Below, piece by piece: positions 15,315-24,184 of a stretch of DNA of 34,683 nt. The stretch comes from Burkholderiales bacterium. GTDB lineage: Bacteria; Pseudomonadota; Gammaproteobacteria; Burkholderiales; Burkholderiaceae_C. A model generated the notes under the pieces. That model was given only the letters and a program-made list of their open reading frames with translations. It ran no database searches and was not told the DNA's origin. Both the position numbers and the translations under genes were made by a program. Numbering within the stretch: position 1 is the first letter of the stretch; every line of letters begins with the position of its first letter. The DNA is taken from contig JAEMQF010000298.1 of assembly GCA_022758925.1 (NCBI GenBank), positions 1 to 34,683 on the forward strand, given 5' to 3'.

Positions 15315-15424
15315 ATCGACACATGCACATCGGGGTGAACCCTTGCTGCGCCTGAATCTGCGCGGGGCAGCCAGCTTCAGCCTCGGGCAGCGCACCCACC
15401 GCGCCTGCCGCGGCCTGTTGCGAA

Positions 15425-16231
15425 TCAGGCCGGGGGATCGAACGAACCGTGGCGGCCGGCGCCGCTCATGAATCGCGCCGCACCGGCAACGCCTTCGCCG
15501 CTGCGCAGGCTCAACCGGCCAAGCTCGAATTCCTGGGCGAGCGCGTCGGCCAACGACAAGCCGAACTGAGCGATCACGCTGGCCCGGTCGTTGCGCATGC
15601 ATTGAGGTGGGTGCCGAGCGATCTGTTCGGCGAGCTCGTGCGCGGCGGCGAGCGCTGCGCCGCGCGCGACAACGCGGTTCACGAGACCGAATTCAAGCGC
15701 CTCGGGTGCCGCGACAGGCCTGCCCGTGAGTATCATGTCCAGCGCCCGGCTCTGCCCGATCAGGCGCGGCAAGCGCACCGTGCCGCCATCGATCAGCGGC
15801 ACGCCGAAGCGCCGGCAGAAAACGCCAAGAATCGCGCTCGCGCTCGCGACGCGCAAGTCGCACCACAGCGCAAGCTCGAGCCCACCGGCCACGGCATGGC
15901 CTTCGATCGCTGCAATCACGGGCTTGCGCAAGCGCAGACGCGTCGGCCCCATCGGGCCGTCGGCCTGCATGTCGTCGTTCAGCGCCAATCCCGCGCTGTT
16001 GCCGGGGGTGCCGGTGTCGCCGGCCGCGACCGTGCGCAGGTCAGCGCCGGCACAGAAGTCTTTGCCCGCGCCCGTGAGCACGGCCACCTGTGCTGTGTGA
16101 TTCGCGTCGAATTCGCGGAACACCTCGCTCAGCGCGCGTGCCGTCGGGCCGTCGACGGCATTGCGAACCATCGCGCGGTTCAGGGTGACGGTCCAGATCG
16201 GGCCGCTGTTGTCGACGATGAGATCAGGCAT
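15425..16231 (-). CDS. Enoyl-CoA hydratase/isomerase (crotonase) family protein
   Basis: 268 residues. VLTGAGKDFCAGADLRTVA contains the first oxyanion-hole segment and IAAIEGHAVAGGLELALWCDLRVAS the second; CRRFGVPLIDGGTVRLPRLIG is the active-site loop, with Asp in the place of one of the Glu residues of classical hydratases, so the exact reaction (hydratase, isomerase, hydrolase) is open. It lies 27 bases after the Bug receptor gene on the same strand and about 110 bases before the TRAP operon palindrome, so it more likely belongs with the Bug gene. Confidence 0.88.
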   Translation of the reverse strand: MPDLIVDNSGPIWTVTLNRAMVRNAVDGPTARALSEVFREFDANHTAQVAVLTGAGKDFCAGADLRTVAAGDTGTPGNSAGLALNDDMQADGPMGPTRLRLRKPVIAAIEGHAVAGGLELALWCDLRVASASAILGVFCRRFGVPLIDGGTVRLPRLIGQSRALDMILTGRPVAAPEALEFGLVNRVVARGAALAAAHELAEQIARHPPQCMRNDRASVIAQFGLSLADALAQEFELGRLSLRSGEGVAGAARFMSGAGRHGSFDPPA

Positions 16232-16258
16232 GGAGTGCTGCTGCCGGCATCGTGTGCA

Positions 16259-17215
16259 TCAGTCGAGTTTGATTCCGACCTTGTCGATGATCGCGCCCCA
16301 CTTGCGTGCCTCGAGATCGATGAAGGCCTTGAATTCCGCAGCCGAGCTGCCGCCGATGAGGAGTCCTTGTTTGGCAAAGGACTCGCGCACGGTGGGCTCG
16401 CTCAACACGGCATTGACGTCGGCGTTGATGCGTTCCAGCACCTCGAGCGTCGTCCCGGCCGGCGCGAACAAGCCGTTCCAGGCGAGCGCCTCGAATCCGG
16501 GGTAGCCGGACTCCGCAAGCGTTGGCAAGTCTTTCATGGCGTCGAGGCGCCGCGCGCTCGTGATCGCGAGCAACCTGATGCGCCCGCCTTGCACCAGCGG
16601 CAGCAGCGCCGGAGCGACGCTGAACAGGGCTTGCGTGTCGCCCGCCGCGAGCGACTGCCCGGCCGGCGGCGAACCGGCATAGGGTACGTGCACGGCCTCG
16701 AAGCCTGCCACGCTCTTGAGCAGTTCCATCGTCAGGTGCGACGAACTGCCGTTGCCCAGGGATCCATAGGAGACCTTGTTGCCTTGTTGGCGCGCCCAGG
16801 CGACGAATTCGCCAAAGGTCTGCGCCGGCACGGACGCATTCACCGCCAACACGTTCGGCTGTGACGTCGTGAGGATGATCGGCACAAGGTGTTTGGCCGG
16901 GTCGTAGGGCATCTTCTTGTAGAGATAGGGCGCGAAGGCGACTGGACCGTTGAACCCGATGCCCAGCGTATGGCCGTCGGGCGCTGCCTTGGCGACGACG
17001 TCCATGCCGAGCATGCCGCCTGCGCCCGCCTTGTTCTCCACGATCAGCGGCTGCTTCCAGCGCTCCTTCAGCTTCTCGCCCAAGGTGCGCACGATGATGT
17101 CCAGCGAACTGCCGGCCGGCGCCGGGACGATCACGCGTACGGGTTGTTGCGGCCAGCTCTGCGCGTTGGCGGCGTTCAGCGTCAGAAGCAGGAAAGAGGC
17201 GAGCAGGAGTTTCAT
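16259..17215 (-). CDS. Bug/TctC-family tripartite tricarboxylate transporter receptor
   Basis: 318 residues with an N-terminal signal peptide (LLLASFLLLTLNAANAQ). The mature start WPQQPVRVIVPAPAGSSLDIIVR, then VENKAGAGGMLGMDVVAKAAPDGHTLGIG and VHVPYAGSPPAGQSLAAGDTQALF, are the Bug signature blocks. These periplasmic proteins bind carboxylates and other small molecules. No TctA/TctB membrane partners are in the window, which is usual for the expanded Bug family of Burkholderiales. It is divergent from the liv operon and probably co-transcribed with the crotonase. Confidence 0.94.
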   Translation of the reverse strand: MKLLLASFLLLTLNAANAQSWPQQPVRVIVPAPAGSSLDIIVRTLGEKLKERWKQPLIVENKAGAGGMLGMDVVAKAAPDGHTLGIGFNGPVAFAPYLYKKMPYDPAKHLVPIILTTSQPNVLAVNASVPAQTFGEFVAWARQQGNKVSYGSLGNGSSSHLTMELLKSVAGFEAVHVPYAGSPPAGQSLAAGDTQALFSVAPALLPLVQGGRIRLLAITSARRLDAMKDLPTLAESGYPGFEALAWNGLFAPAGTTLEVLERINADVNAVLSEPTVRESFAKQGLLIGGSSAAEFKAFIDLEARKWGAIIDKVGIKLD

Positions 17216-17433
17216 GTCGATCCAGCGGTTGTCGCGGTGGCGCGGGTTACGCGATGAATTGTCGGTGTCTCGGGGGTTTCCACGTGGCGCGATCGCCCCA
17301 ACTTCGCTACAAAGCAGGGCCTGCCGAGAACGGATTTCGCAGCATAGCCCGGGCGAGGTGGGTCGGGCATCGGGTCAAATGCCCACGGGGCACGGTGCTC
17401 GGCACCGATTCGCAGCACAGGGGAGCAGCGCAG
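17216..17433. other. Divergent intergenic region between Bug gene and liv operon
   Basis: 218 bases separate the minus-strand Bug start from the plus-strand livH start and should contain both promoters. I see no convincing sigma70 -35/-10 pair and no strong palindrome. The only clear signal is AGGGGAG eight bases before the livH TTG. Confidence 0.4.
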
Positions 17434-18309
17434 TTGCAGGTTTTGCAGATCATCATCGGCGGAATGGCGCAGGGCTGCATCTATGGCCTGATCGCGCTCG
17501 GGTTCGTGCTGATTTACAAGGCGACGGAAACGGTCAGTTTCGCGCAGGGCGAGTTGATGATGCTCGGCGCCTTCGGTGGCCTGGCCGCGATGACGCTGTT
17601 CGGTTTTCCGTTCTGGCTTGCAGTCCTGTGTTCGATCGTCGTGATGGGCGCGTTCGGTGTCTTGCTCGAACGTGCCGTGATCAGCCCCATCCTGGGCCAG
17701 CCGGCGTTTTCGATCGTGATGCTGACGATCGGCATCGGCTACGTCGCACGCGGTCTGATCACGATGATTCCCAACATCGGCACCGAAACGCACACGCTGC
17801 CCGTTCCCTACAAAGACCAGGTCTGGAAGCTCGGGACCCTGGTGCTCAACGTCGAGCAGATGGTCGTGATCGTTGCCACTGCCGTGCTGTGTGCCGTGCT
17901 CTACGCCATGTTCAAGTACAGCAAGCTGGGCGTGGCAATGCAGGCTTCGTCGCAAAACCAGCTCGCCGCCTACTACATGGGAATTCCGGTGAAACGCCTG
18001 AATGGATTGGTGTGGGGGCTTGCCGCAATGGTTGCCGCCGTGGCTGGGTTGCTGCTCGCGCCCATCACCTTCGTGCACGCGAACATGGGCTTCATCGGCT
18101 TGAAGGCCTTCCCGGCGGCTGTGGTGGGCGGCTTCGGCAGCTTGCCCGGTGCAATTGTCGGCGGGCTCGTGATCGGCGTGGTCGAGGCGCTGTCGGGCTT
18201 TTTCCTGCCCGAAGGCTTCAAGGACATCGCGGCCTACGTTGTCGTGCTCGTGATGCTGATGGTCAGGCCGAATGGCCTGTTCGGTGAAAAGCTGCGCAAG
18301 AAGGTCTGA
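17434..18309 (+). CDS. livH: Branched-chain amino acid-type ABC transporter permease (LivH-like)
   Basis: 291 residues from the TTG at 17434, which has AGGGGAG upstream; the tracked N-terminal extension of 60 residues is not membrane-like. LQIIIGGMAQGCIYGLIALGFVLIYKATE is the standard LivH start, followed by about eight membrane segments and the C-terminal AFPAAVVGGFGSLPGAIVGG, the coupling region contacting the ATPase. It forms half of the importer channel. The gene order livH-M-G-F continues with short gaps. Confidence 0.94.
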   Translation: MQVLQIIIGGMAQGCIYGLIALGFVLIYKATETVSFAQGELMMLGAFGGLAAMTLFGFPFWLAVLCSIVVMGAFGVLLERAVISPILGQPAFSIVMLTIGIGYVARGLITMIPNIGTETHTLPVPYKDQVWKLGTLVLNVEQMVVIVATAVLCAVLYAMFKYSKLGVAMQASSQNQLAAYYMGIPVKRLNGLVWGLAAMVAAVAGLLLAPITFVHANMGFIGLKAFPAAVVGGFGSLPGAIVGGLVIGVVEALSGFFLPEGFKDIAAYVVVLVMLMVRPNGLFGEKLRKKV

Positions 18310-18318
18310 GGCACACCG

Positions 18319-19395
18319 ATGCGATTCATCTTCAAGACCTCCTACGAACAGGACATTCGTCTGGCGAAACACGGTGGCCATGTCTTTTGGTACAGCGCGT
18401 TGCTGCTGTTGATGGTTGTCGCGCCGTGGCTCGTGTCGGAGTACTGGCTCGCACAGCTGACATTCGTGCTGATCTATTCCGTTGTCGGCCTGGGCCTGAT
18501 GCTGCTGGCCGGCTTCACGGGCTTGTTTTCCTTGGGGCATGCGGCGTTCCTGGGCGTTGGCGCGTACACCCAGGCGGCCCTCACCGGCGCCGGTGTGCCG
18601 TTCCCACTCGCGCTGGTCGCGGCCGGGTTGCTTTCGGCAGCGGTGGGGATGGTCGTCGGCCTGCCGGCGCTGCGCGTGAAGGGCATCTACCTTGGCATTG
18701 CAACCCTCGCTTTCGGATTCATCGTTGAAGAAGTCTTCGCGCGTTGGGAATCGGTGACCGGTGGCAATGCCGGCATCCACCTGAAGGCGCCCGAGTTGCT
18801 CGGCTGGAAGCTCGAATCGGGCGAGTCGTTTTACGGCCTGTGCCTCGTCGTCACGGTGCTGGCCACGTTGGCCGTGCTGAACCTGCTGCGTTCGCCCACC
18901 GGGCGCGCGTTGGTCGCCATCCGCGACTCGGAAATCTCGGCGCAGAGCATGGGCATTCATCTGGCGCGCTACAAGACGACGTCGTTCGCGTTCTCGGCGG
19001 CACTGGCGGGCGTCGGTGGCGCGCTCTATGCCCACAATCTGCGCTTCATCTCGCCGGACCAATTCAACATCGTGCAATCGATCGATTTGCTGTTGATGGT
19101 GGTGATCGGCGGCCTGGGTTCGGTGCACGGTGCATTTCTCGGTGCGATCTTCCTGATCACGATGCCTCAGGTGATTGCCATGGGCAAAGACTACCTGCCC
19201 GCGGTGATCGGCCAGGCGCCGGGCTTGCAAGGCCTGGTCTACGGCGCGGTGCTGATCGGCTTCGTGCTGTTCGAGCCGATGGGCCTGTACGGGCGCTGGC
19301 TCAAGGTGCGCACCTGGTTCCAGGTGTTTCCGTTCTACCGCAAGGGCATGTTCAAGCGCCAGAAGAGTTTTCAGAAATCGGAGCGGTTGCGATGA
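18319..19395 (+). CDS. livM: Branched-chain amino acid-type ABC transporter permease (LivM-like)
   Basis: 358 residues. Membrane segments start around residue 25; YSVVGLGLMLLAGFTGLFSLGHAAFLGVGAY and LPALRVKGIYLGIATLAFG are LivM hallmarks, and VVIGGLGSVHGAFLGAIFLI is the ATPase-coupling loop. An N-terminal extension of about 25 residues and a basic C-terminal tail are present. The stop shares bases with an ATG that opens a 26-codon frame running to the livG start. Confidence 0.94.
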   Translation: MRFIFKTSYEQDIRLAKHGGHVFWYSALLLLMVVAPWLVSEYWLAQLTFVLIYSVVGLGLMLLAGFTGLFSLGHAAFLGVGAYTQAALTGAGVPFPLALVAAGLLSAAVGMVVGLPALRVKGIYLGIATLAFGFIVEEVFARWESVTGGNAGIHLKAPELLGWKLESGESFYGLCLVVTVLATLAVLNLLRSPTGRALVAIRDSEISAQSMGIHLARYKTTSFAFSAALAGVGGALYAHNLRFISPDQFNIVQSIDLLLMVVIGGLGSVHGAFLGAIFLITMPQVIAMGKDYLPAVIGQAPGLQGLVYGAVLIGFVLFEPMGLYGRWLKVRTWFQVFPFYRKGMFKRQKSFQKSERLR

Positions 19396-19472
19396 GCCCT
19401 GCACCCGGTCGCCCGAAGCAGGGCCACAACCGCATCGCGCGCGGGCGCGCAGCGCCCGGGGGCCCTCGATGA
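19392..19472 (+). CDS. Possible 26-residue bridging peptide between livM and livG
   Basis: A 26-codon frame starts at an ATG overlapping the livM stop (ATGA) and ends at a TGA overlapping the livG start (ATGA). The peptide would be basic and rich in Pro, Gly and Arg (MSPAPGRPKQG...), with no recognisable family. Its value may be to carry ribosomes across the 73-base gap and couple livG to livM rather than to make a functional peptide. Chance cannot be excluded because GC-rich DNA has few stops. Confidence 0.3.
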   Translation: MSPAPGRPKQGHNRIARGRAAPGGPR

Positions 19473-20272
19473 GCGGCGAAATCCTGCTTTCGGCGCGAAA
19501 CCTGAGCGTGAATTTTGGCGGCGTGCTGGCCGTGAACGACGTCAGTTTCGACGTGCGCCGCGGCGAGGTGTTCACTCTCATCGGGCCCAACGGCGCGGGC
19601 AAGACCACGGTGTTCAACCTCATCAGCCGCATCTATGAACCGACGTCGGGCGAGATTCATTTCGAAGGCAAGGCACTTGCGGACATCGCGCCCCACGGTA
19701 TCGCCCAGATCGGCATTGCGCGGACATTTCAGAATATCGAGTTGTTCGAACATGCCACAGTGCTGCAAAACCTGTTGATCGGCCGCCACACGCATCGCGC
19801 GACCGGGCTGCTGAGCGACTTGTTTTTCACGACCAAGACACGCCGCGCCGAGGTGCAGGCGCGGGAAAAGGTGGAGCAGGTGATCGATTTGCTCGATCTG
19901 CAACATCAACGCGATTCCCTGGTTGCCGGCCTGCCTTATGGGGTGCGCAAGGTCGTCGAACTGGCGCGCGCGCTGTGCACCGAGCCGAAGCTGTTGTTGC
20001 TGGATGAGCCGTCTTCGGGACTGAATGTCGAAGAGACCGGCGACATGGCATTCTGGATCGAAGACATACGCGATGAATTGGGCATCACGGTGCTGATGGT
20101 TGAGCACGACATGACGCTCGTATCGCGCGTATCCGACCGCGTGCTCGCGATGAACCAGGGCGAGGTGCTGGCTTTGGGAACACCGCAGGAAGTGCAGGCG
20201 AATGCGGCGGTGGTGGAGGCCTATCTGGGTGCCGGCGATGACCTGGCGTCGCTGCGCAGGCAGGCCGCATGA
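19469..20272 (+). CDS. livG: ABC transporter ATP-binding protein (LivG-like)
   Basis: 267 residues. Walker A is GPNGAGKTT, Q-loop region ARTFQNIELF, Walker B LLLLDEPSSGLN and H-loop MVEHDM. The signature motif is LPYGV (AGLPYGVRKVVELARAL) instead of the usual LSGGQ or LSYGQ; I recall this form from LivG proteins in clusters with acyl-CoA synthetases, so it is probably a subfamily trait rather than a defect. It energises import through LivHM together with LivF, whose start overlaps this stop by ATGA. Confidence 0.94.
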   Translation: MSGEILLSARNLSVNFGGVLAVNDVSFDVRRGEVFTLIGPNGAGKTTVFNLISRIYEPTSGEIHFEGKALADIAPHGIAQIGIARTFQNIELFEHATVLQNLLIGRHTHRATGLLSDLFFTTKTRRAEVQAREKVEQVIDLLDLQHQRDSLVAGLPYGVRKVVELARALCTEPKLLLLDEPSSGLNVEETGDMAFWIEDIRDELGITVLMVEHDMTLVSRVSDRVLAMNQGEVLALGTPQEVQANAAVVEAYLGAGDDLASLRRQAA

Positions 20273-21081
20273 ATACCCAGGCGTTTGCTTCTGGCCTTGC
20301 GCAGACCGCAGCCGCGCCCGCGCTGCGCCTGCAAAACGTGGAAAGCGCGTACGGCCCGATCCGGGCGATTCGCGGTGTCAGCCTGCAGGTCGGGCAGGGC
20401 CAGATTGCGACGGTGCTCGGCTCCAACGGCGCGGGCAAATCGACGATTCTGAAAACGATCTCAGGCATCATCGACCCGCGCAAAGGCAGTATCGAGTTCG
20501 AAGGCGAGGACATCACGGCGCGCGACCCGTCGCTCATCGTGCAGCGCGGTTTGAGCCACGTGCCCGAAGGGCGCGAAGTGTTCGCGTTGCTCTCGGTGCA
20601 CGACAACCTGATGATGGGAGCCTACACACGGCGCGACCGCGATGGTGTGGCACGGGACCTCGAGTCGGTCTACGCCTACTTCCCGATCCTGCGAGAGCGC
20701 GCTGCGCAAGACGCCGGTCTGCTGTCGGGAGGGCAGCAGCAGATGCTGTCGATCTCGCGTGCCTTGATGGCCGCGCCGCATATGATCCTGCTCGACGAGC
20801 CGAGCCTGGGCCTTTCACCACTGCTCACGCGCGAAATCTTTGAAATCGTGGTGCGCATCAACCGCGAACGTGGGACGACGATCCTGCTGGTCGAGCAAAA
20901 CGCGAACATGGCGCTGAATGTCGCTGATTTCGGCTATGTGCTGGAGAGCGGCCGCATCGTCATGGAAGACACCTGCGAGCGGCTGCGCGAAAAGGACGAC
21001 ATCAAGGAGTTCTATCTCGGAATGAAGGAAACCGGTGTTCGCGGCGAGCGGCGCTGGAAGAAGAAGAAGAACTGGCGCTGA
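20269..21081 (+). CDS. livF: ABC transporter ATP-binding protein (LivF-like)
   Basis: 270 residues. Walker A GSNGAGKST, Q-loop region VLGSN...RGLSHVPEGREVF, signature LSGGQQQMLSISRAL, Walker B MILLDEPSLGL and LLVEQNANMAL are all intact. The N-terminus has about 20 extra residues before the ABC domain, and the C-terminus ends in a run of Lys (WKKKKNWR). It pairs with LivG. The acyl-CoA synthetase gene begins 11 bases downstream. Confidence 0.94.
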   Translation: MNTQAFASGLAQTAAAPALRLQNVESAYGPIRAIRGVSLQVGQGQIATVLGSNGAGKSTILKTISGIIDPRKGSIEFEGEDITARDPSLIVQRGLSHVPEGREVFALLSVHDNLMMGAYTRRDRDGVARDLESVYAYFPILRERAAQDAGLLSGGQQQMLSISRALMAAPHMILLDEPSLGLSPLLTREIFEIVVRINRERGTTILLVEQNANMALNVADFGYVLESGRIVMEDTCERLREKDDIKEFYLGMKETGVRGERRWKKKKNWR

Positions 21082-21092
21082 AGAGGGCAGCA

Positions 21093-22949
21093 ATGAGCAA
21101 CCTATGGAACCTTGACCGCTTGAAGCCCAGCGACAGCGTCGTCGTGCCGGGCGAGACGCTGCCTGCCATGTTCTGGAACGGAGCTGCCCAGCGTGCCGGT
21201 CAGGTATTCATGCGGCAAAAAGAATACGGCGTGTGGCGCGAGTGGACATGGCAGCAAACGGCGTCGGCGGTGCGCGAAATCGGCAACGGGCTGCTGAGCC
21301 TGGGTTTGCAGCCGGGAGAGTGTGTTTCGATCTTGTCGAACACCGTGGTCGAATGGGTGCTCACCGATCTGGCCGTGCTCAGTTGCGGCGCCGTGTGCAA
21401 CGGCATCTATCCCACCGATTCGAGTTCACAGACGCATTACCTGTGCGAGGACTCTGCCACGCGGATCTTGTTCGTGGAAGACGATGAGCAGCTCGACAAG
21501 GCCCTGGAGGTGCGGCAGCGCCTGCCGCTGCTGCGCAGAATCGTCGTCTTCGACACGAAAGGCTTGCGCGACTTTTCGGACCCGGGCGTGATCGACCTCG
21601 CGGCGCTTCGCGAACTGGGGCGAAACCACGCCAAGGCTCAGCCGACGCAACTTGACGAACGCTCGGCGGCGTGCCGGCCGCAGGACCTGGCGATCCTGGT
21701 CTACACCTCGGGCACGACAGGCCGACCGAAGGGCGCGATGCATTCGCACGGCGGCCTGGTCTACGCCGTGCGCGGCTACAACCAGATCGTGGTGCAGGAC
21801 GCGAGCGACGAGCGAATGTGTTTTCTGCCGCTGTGCCACATTGCCGAGCGCGTGGGTGGGGAATATTCAGCCGTCTACACCGGGGCGGTGCTGAACTTCG
21901 TCGAGAACCCGGAGACCGTTCCCGAAAACGTTCGCGAGATCGCGCCCACCGTGTTCACTGCCGTGCCGCGCGTGTGGGAGAAGTTCTACTCCGCAGTGGC
22001 GATCTCGCTGCGTGAGTCGGGGAAGTTGCAGCAGGCCGTGTACGCCTGGGGCCTCGGGGTAGGCGCGCGCATCGCTGAGATCGTGCTCGCGGGGAAGCCG
22101 GTGCCGACCCGTCTCAAGGCTCTGTTCATGATCGCGCGCTGGCTGGCACTGGACAACGTGCGGCGCCTGATCGGGATTCACCGCGCTCGTTTCCTCGTCA
22201 CCGGCGCCGCGCCGATTTCTCCCGACCTGGTGAAGTGGTACCTCGCGCTGGGGGTGCCGATGCTCGAGGTCTGGGGCATGACCGAGTCCTGCGGCGCAGC
22301 GACCTACATGCCGGCGAGCCGCATCAAGCCGGGCTCGGTGGGTCCGGCGTGCCCCTACAACGAGGTCAAGCTCGACCCTGCGACGGGCGAAATCCTGGTG
22401 CGAGGCCGCAACGTCTTCATGGGCTATCTGAACCAGCCTGAAAAGACTGCCGAGACGGTCGATGCGCAGGGTTGGTTGCACACCGGCGATGTGGGAACGG
22501 TCGATGCAGAGGGGTACTTCCGCATCACCGACCGCATGAAAGACATCATCATCACCGCGGGAGGCAAGAACGTCACGCCCAGCGAATTCGAAAACGACTT
22601 GAAGTTCTCGCCGTACATCACCGACGCCGTCGTCGTCGGCGACAAGCGCGCCTACCTCACCGTGATCGTGATGATCGACCAGGAGAACGTCGAGAAATTT
22701 GCGCAGGACCGCGACATACCGTTCAGCAACTACACCAGCCTGACGCGGGCGAAACAGGTGCAGGAGTTGATCTGGGGCGAGATCGAGCGCATCAACCACA
22801 AGTTCGCGCGCGCCGAGCAGATCAAGAAGTTCTACCTGCTCGAGACGCAGCTGGGCGCCGAAGACGATGAACTCACGCCCACCATGAAGCTCAAGCGCAA
22901 GTTCGTCGAGAAGAAGTATGCTGCGCACATCGAGGCGATGTACCGCTGA
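21093..22949 (+). CDS. AMP-forming long-chain acyl-CoA synthetase
   Basis: 618 residues, the length of FadD15-like synthetases. The ATP-binding loop is VYTSGTTGRPKGAMHSHGG; further motifs are VTGAAPISPDLVKWYLALG, EVWGMTESCGAATYMP, HTGDVGTVDAEGYFRITDRMKD and the catalytic Lys region IITAGGKNVTPSEFEN. It activates a carboxylic acid to its CoA thioester through an acyl-adenylate. Lying between livF and livK in the same operon, it most likely traps the imported substrate as CoA ester, pointing to a fatty, alicyclic or aromatic acid rather than an amino acid. Ribosome-binding site AGGGCAG precedes the ATG. Confidence 0.93.
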   Translation: MSNLWNLDRLKPSDSVVVPGETLPAMFWNGAAQRAGQVFMRQKEYGVWREWTWQQTASAVREIGNGLLSLGLQPGECVSILSNTVVEWVLTDLAVLSCGAVCNGIYPTDSSSQTHYLCEDSATRILFVEDDEQLDKALEVRQRLPLLRRIVVFDTKGLRDFSDPGVIDLAALRELGRNHAKAQPTQLDERSAACRPQDLAILVYTSGTTGRPKGAMHSHGGLVYAVRGYNQIVVQDASDERMCFLPLCHIAERVGGEYSAVYTGAVLNFVENPETVPENVREIAPTVFTAVPRVWEKFYSAVAISLRESGKLQQAVYAWGLGVGARIAEIVLAGKPVPTRLKALFMIARWLALDNVRRLIGIHRARFLVTGAAPISPDLVKWYLALGVPMLEVWGMTESCGAATYMPASRIKPGSVGPACPYNEVKLDPATGEILVRGRNVFMGYLNQPEKTAETVDAQGWLHTGDVGTVDAEGYFRITDRMKDIIITAGGKNVTPSEFENDLKFSPYITDAVVVGDKRAYLTVIVMIDQENVEKFAQDRDIPFSNYTSLTRAKQVQELIWGEIERINHKFARAEQIKKFYLLETQLGAEDDELTPTMKLKRKFVEKKYAAHIEAMYR

Positions 22950-22995
22950 CCTTGAAAATCCCCGCTATCCCGTCAACCCCGCAAGGAGAGAGAAG

Positions 22996-24162
22996 ATGAA
23001 TTGGTTTCGCACAGCGATTGGCCTCGCCCTGGCTGCGTCTGCATCGTGGGTCCTGGCCCAGTCGCAGGGTGTCAGCAAGAACGAGATTCTGATCGGTTCG
23101 ATCCAGGACCTTTCTGGCCCGCTCGCGGGCTTCGGCAAACAGGTGCGCCTGGGCATGATGCTTCGCGTGGATGAAATCAACGAACAGGGCGGCGTCAACG
23201 GGCGCAAGCTCAAGCTGCTCTTTGAAGACTCGGGCTACGACCCGAAGAAGGCCGTGCTCGCGGCGCAGAAACTCGTGAACCAGGACAAGATTTTTTTGAT
23301 GGCCGGCCACATCGGCACCGCACAGAACAATGCGGCGATGCCGGTGCAGTTCGAAAAGAACGTCATCAACTTCTTGCCGGTGACTGCGGCACGCGAGATG
23401 TACGAACCGTTCCACAGGCTCAAGTACTCGTTTGCGGTCACCTACTACGACCAGATGCGCACCTTCCTGCCCAGGATCGTCAAAGACAAGGGCAGCAAGA
23501 AGCCCTGCACGATCTATCAGGACGACGAGTTCGGGCTCGAAGTCGTGCGCGGTGCGGAGGCAGGGCTGAAGGGCATCGGCATGGAATTCGCGGAGAAGAC
23601 GTCGTTCAAGCGCGGCGCGACCGACTTTTCGTCGCAGGTGGCGCGCATGAAGGCCGCGGAGTGCGACCTGGTGGTGCTGGGCACGATCATTCGCGAGACC
23701 ATCGGCACGATCGGCGAATCGCGCAAGACCGGATTCAACCCCGTGTTCATGGGTTCCAGCGCGGCCTACACTGACCTGATCCACAAGCTCGGCGGCAAGG
23801 CGATGGACGGGTTGTATGCGACCATGACCTCGCAGAATCCCTACCTTGACGATGCCTCGCAGAAGGTCAGTTTCTGGGCAAAGAAGTACAAGACGCAGTT
23901 CAACGAAGACCCGACCGTGTTTTCAGTCTACGGCTACGTCATCATCGACACCTTTGCCCTTGCGGCGGGCAAGGCCGGGGCGAATCTCACGACCGACAGC
24001 TTCATCAAGGCGATGGACACGCTGAAGATTGCCCCCGACATTTTCGGCAGCGCGGAGGCTTCGTTCACGGCGACCAAACGCCTGGGCAGCGACGCATCAC
24101 GCCTGTCGCAGATCGTCGACGGCAAATGGAAGGTGATGTCGGAGTACGCGAAACCGCAGTAG
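22996..24162 (+). CDS. livK: ABC transporter periplasmic substrate-binding protein (LivK-like)
   Basis: 388 residues from the ATG at 22996, preceded by AGGAGAG; the tracked start lies in the synthetase gene. Signal peptide FRTAIGLALAASASWVLAQ. The mature protein begins with SKNEILIGSIQDLSGPLAGFGKQ and continues with NEQGGVNGRKLKLLFEDSGYDPKKAV, the type I periplasmic-binding fold of LivJ/LivK-like receptors. It is the specificity component of the operon. The ligand cannot be deduced; the synthetase next to it favours a carboxylic acid. Confidence 0.94.
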   Translation: MNWFRTAIGLALAASASWVLAQSQGVSKNEILIGSIQDLSGPLAGFGKQVRLGMMLRVDEINEQGGVNGRKLKLLFEDSGYDPKKAVLAAQKLVNQDKIFLMAGHIGTAQNNAAMPVQFEKNVINFLPVTAAREMYEPFHRLKYSFAVTYYDQMRTFLPRIVKDKGSKKPCTIYQDDEFGLEVVRGAEAGLKGIGMEFAEKTSFKRGATDFSSQVARMKAAECDLVVLGTIIRETIGTIGESRKTGFNPVFMGSSAAYTDLIHKLGGKAMDGLYATMTSQNPYLDDASQKVSFWAKKYKTQFNEDPTVFSVYGYVIIDTFALAAGKAGANLTTDSFIKAMDTLKIAPDIFGSAEASFTATKRLGSDASRLSQIVDGKWKVMSEYAKPQ

Positions 24163-24184
24163 TGCACCGGGTCGCTGCCCGGCC

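Noticed and set aside
17212-19632. 806-residue minus-strand ORF opposite the livH-livM genes
   Set aside because: Low-complexity His/Gln/Arg-rich translation typical of an antisense shadow in GC-rich DNA; the plus strand encodes clear transporter proteins.
24167-24182. CCGGG/CCCGG hairpin between livK and the acyl-CoA dehydrogenase gene as a terminator
   Set aside because: Only a five-base stem and no T-run on either strand; too weak to call.
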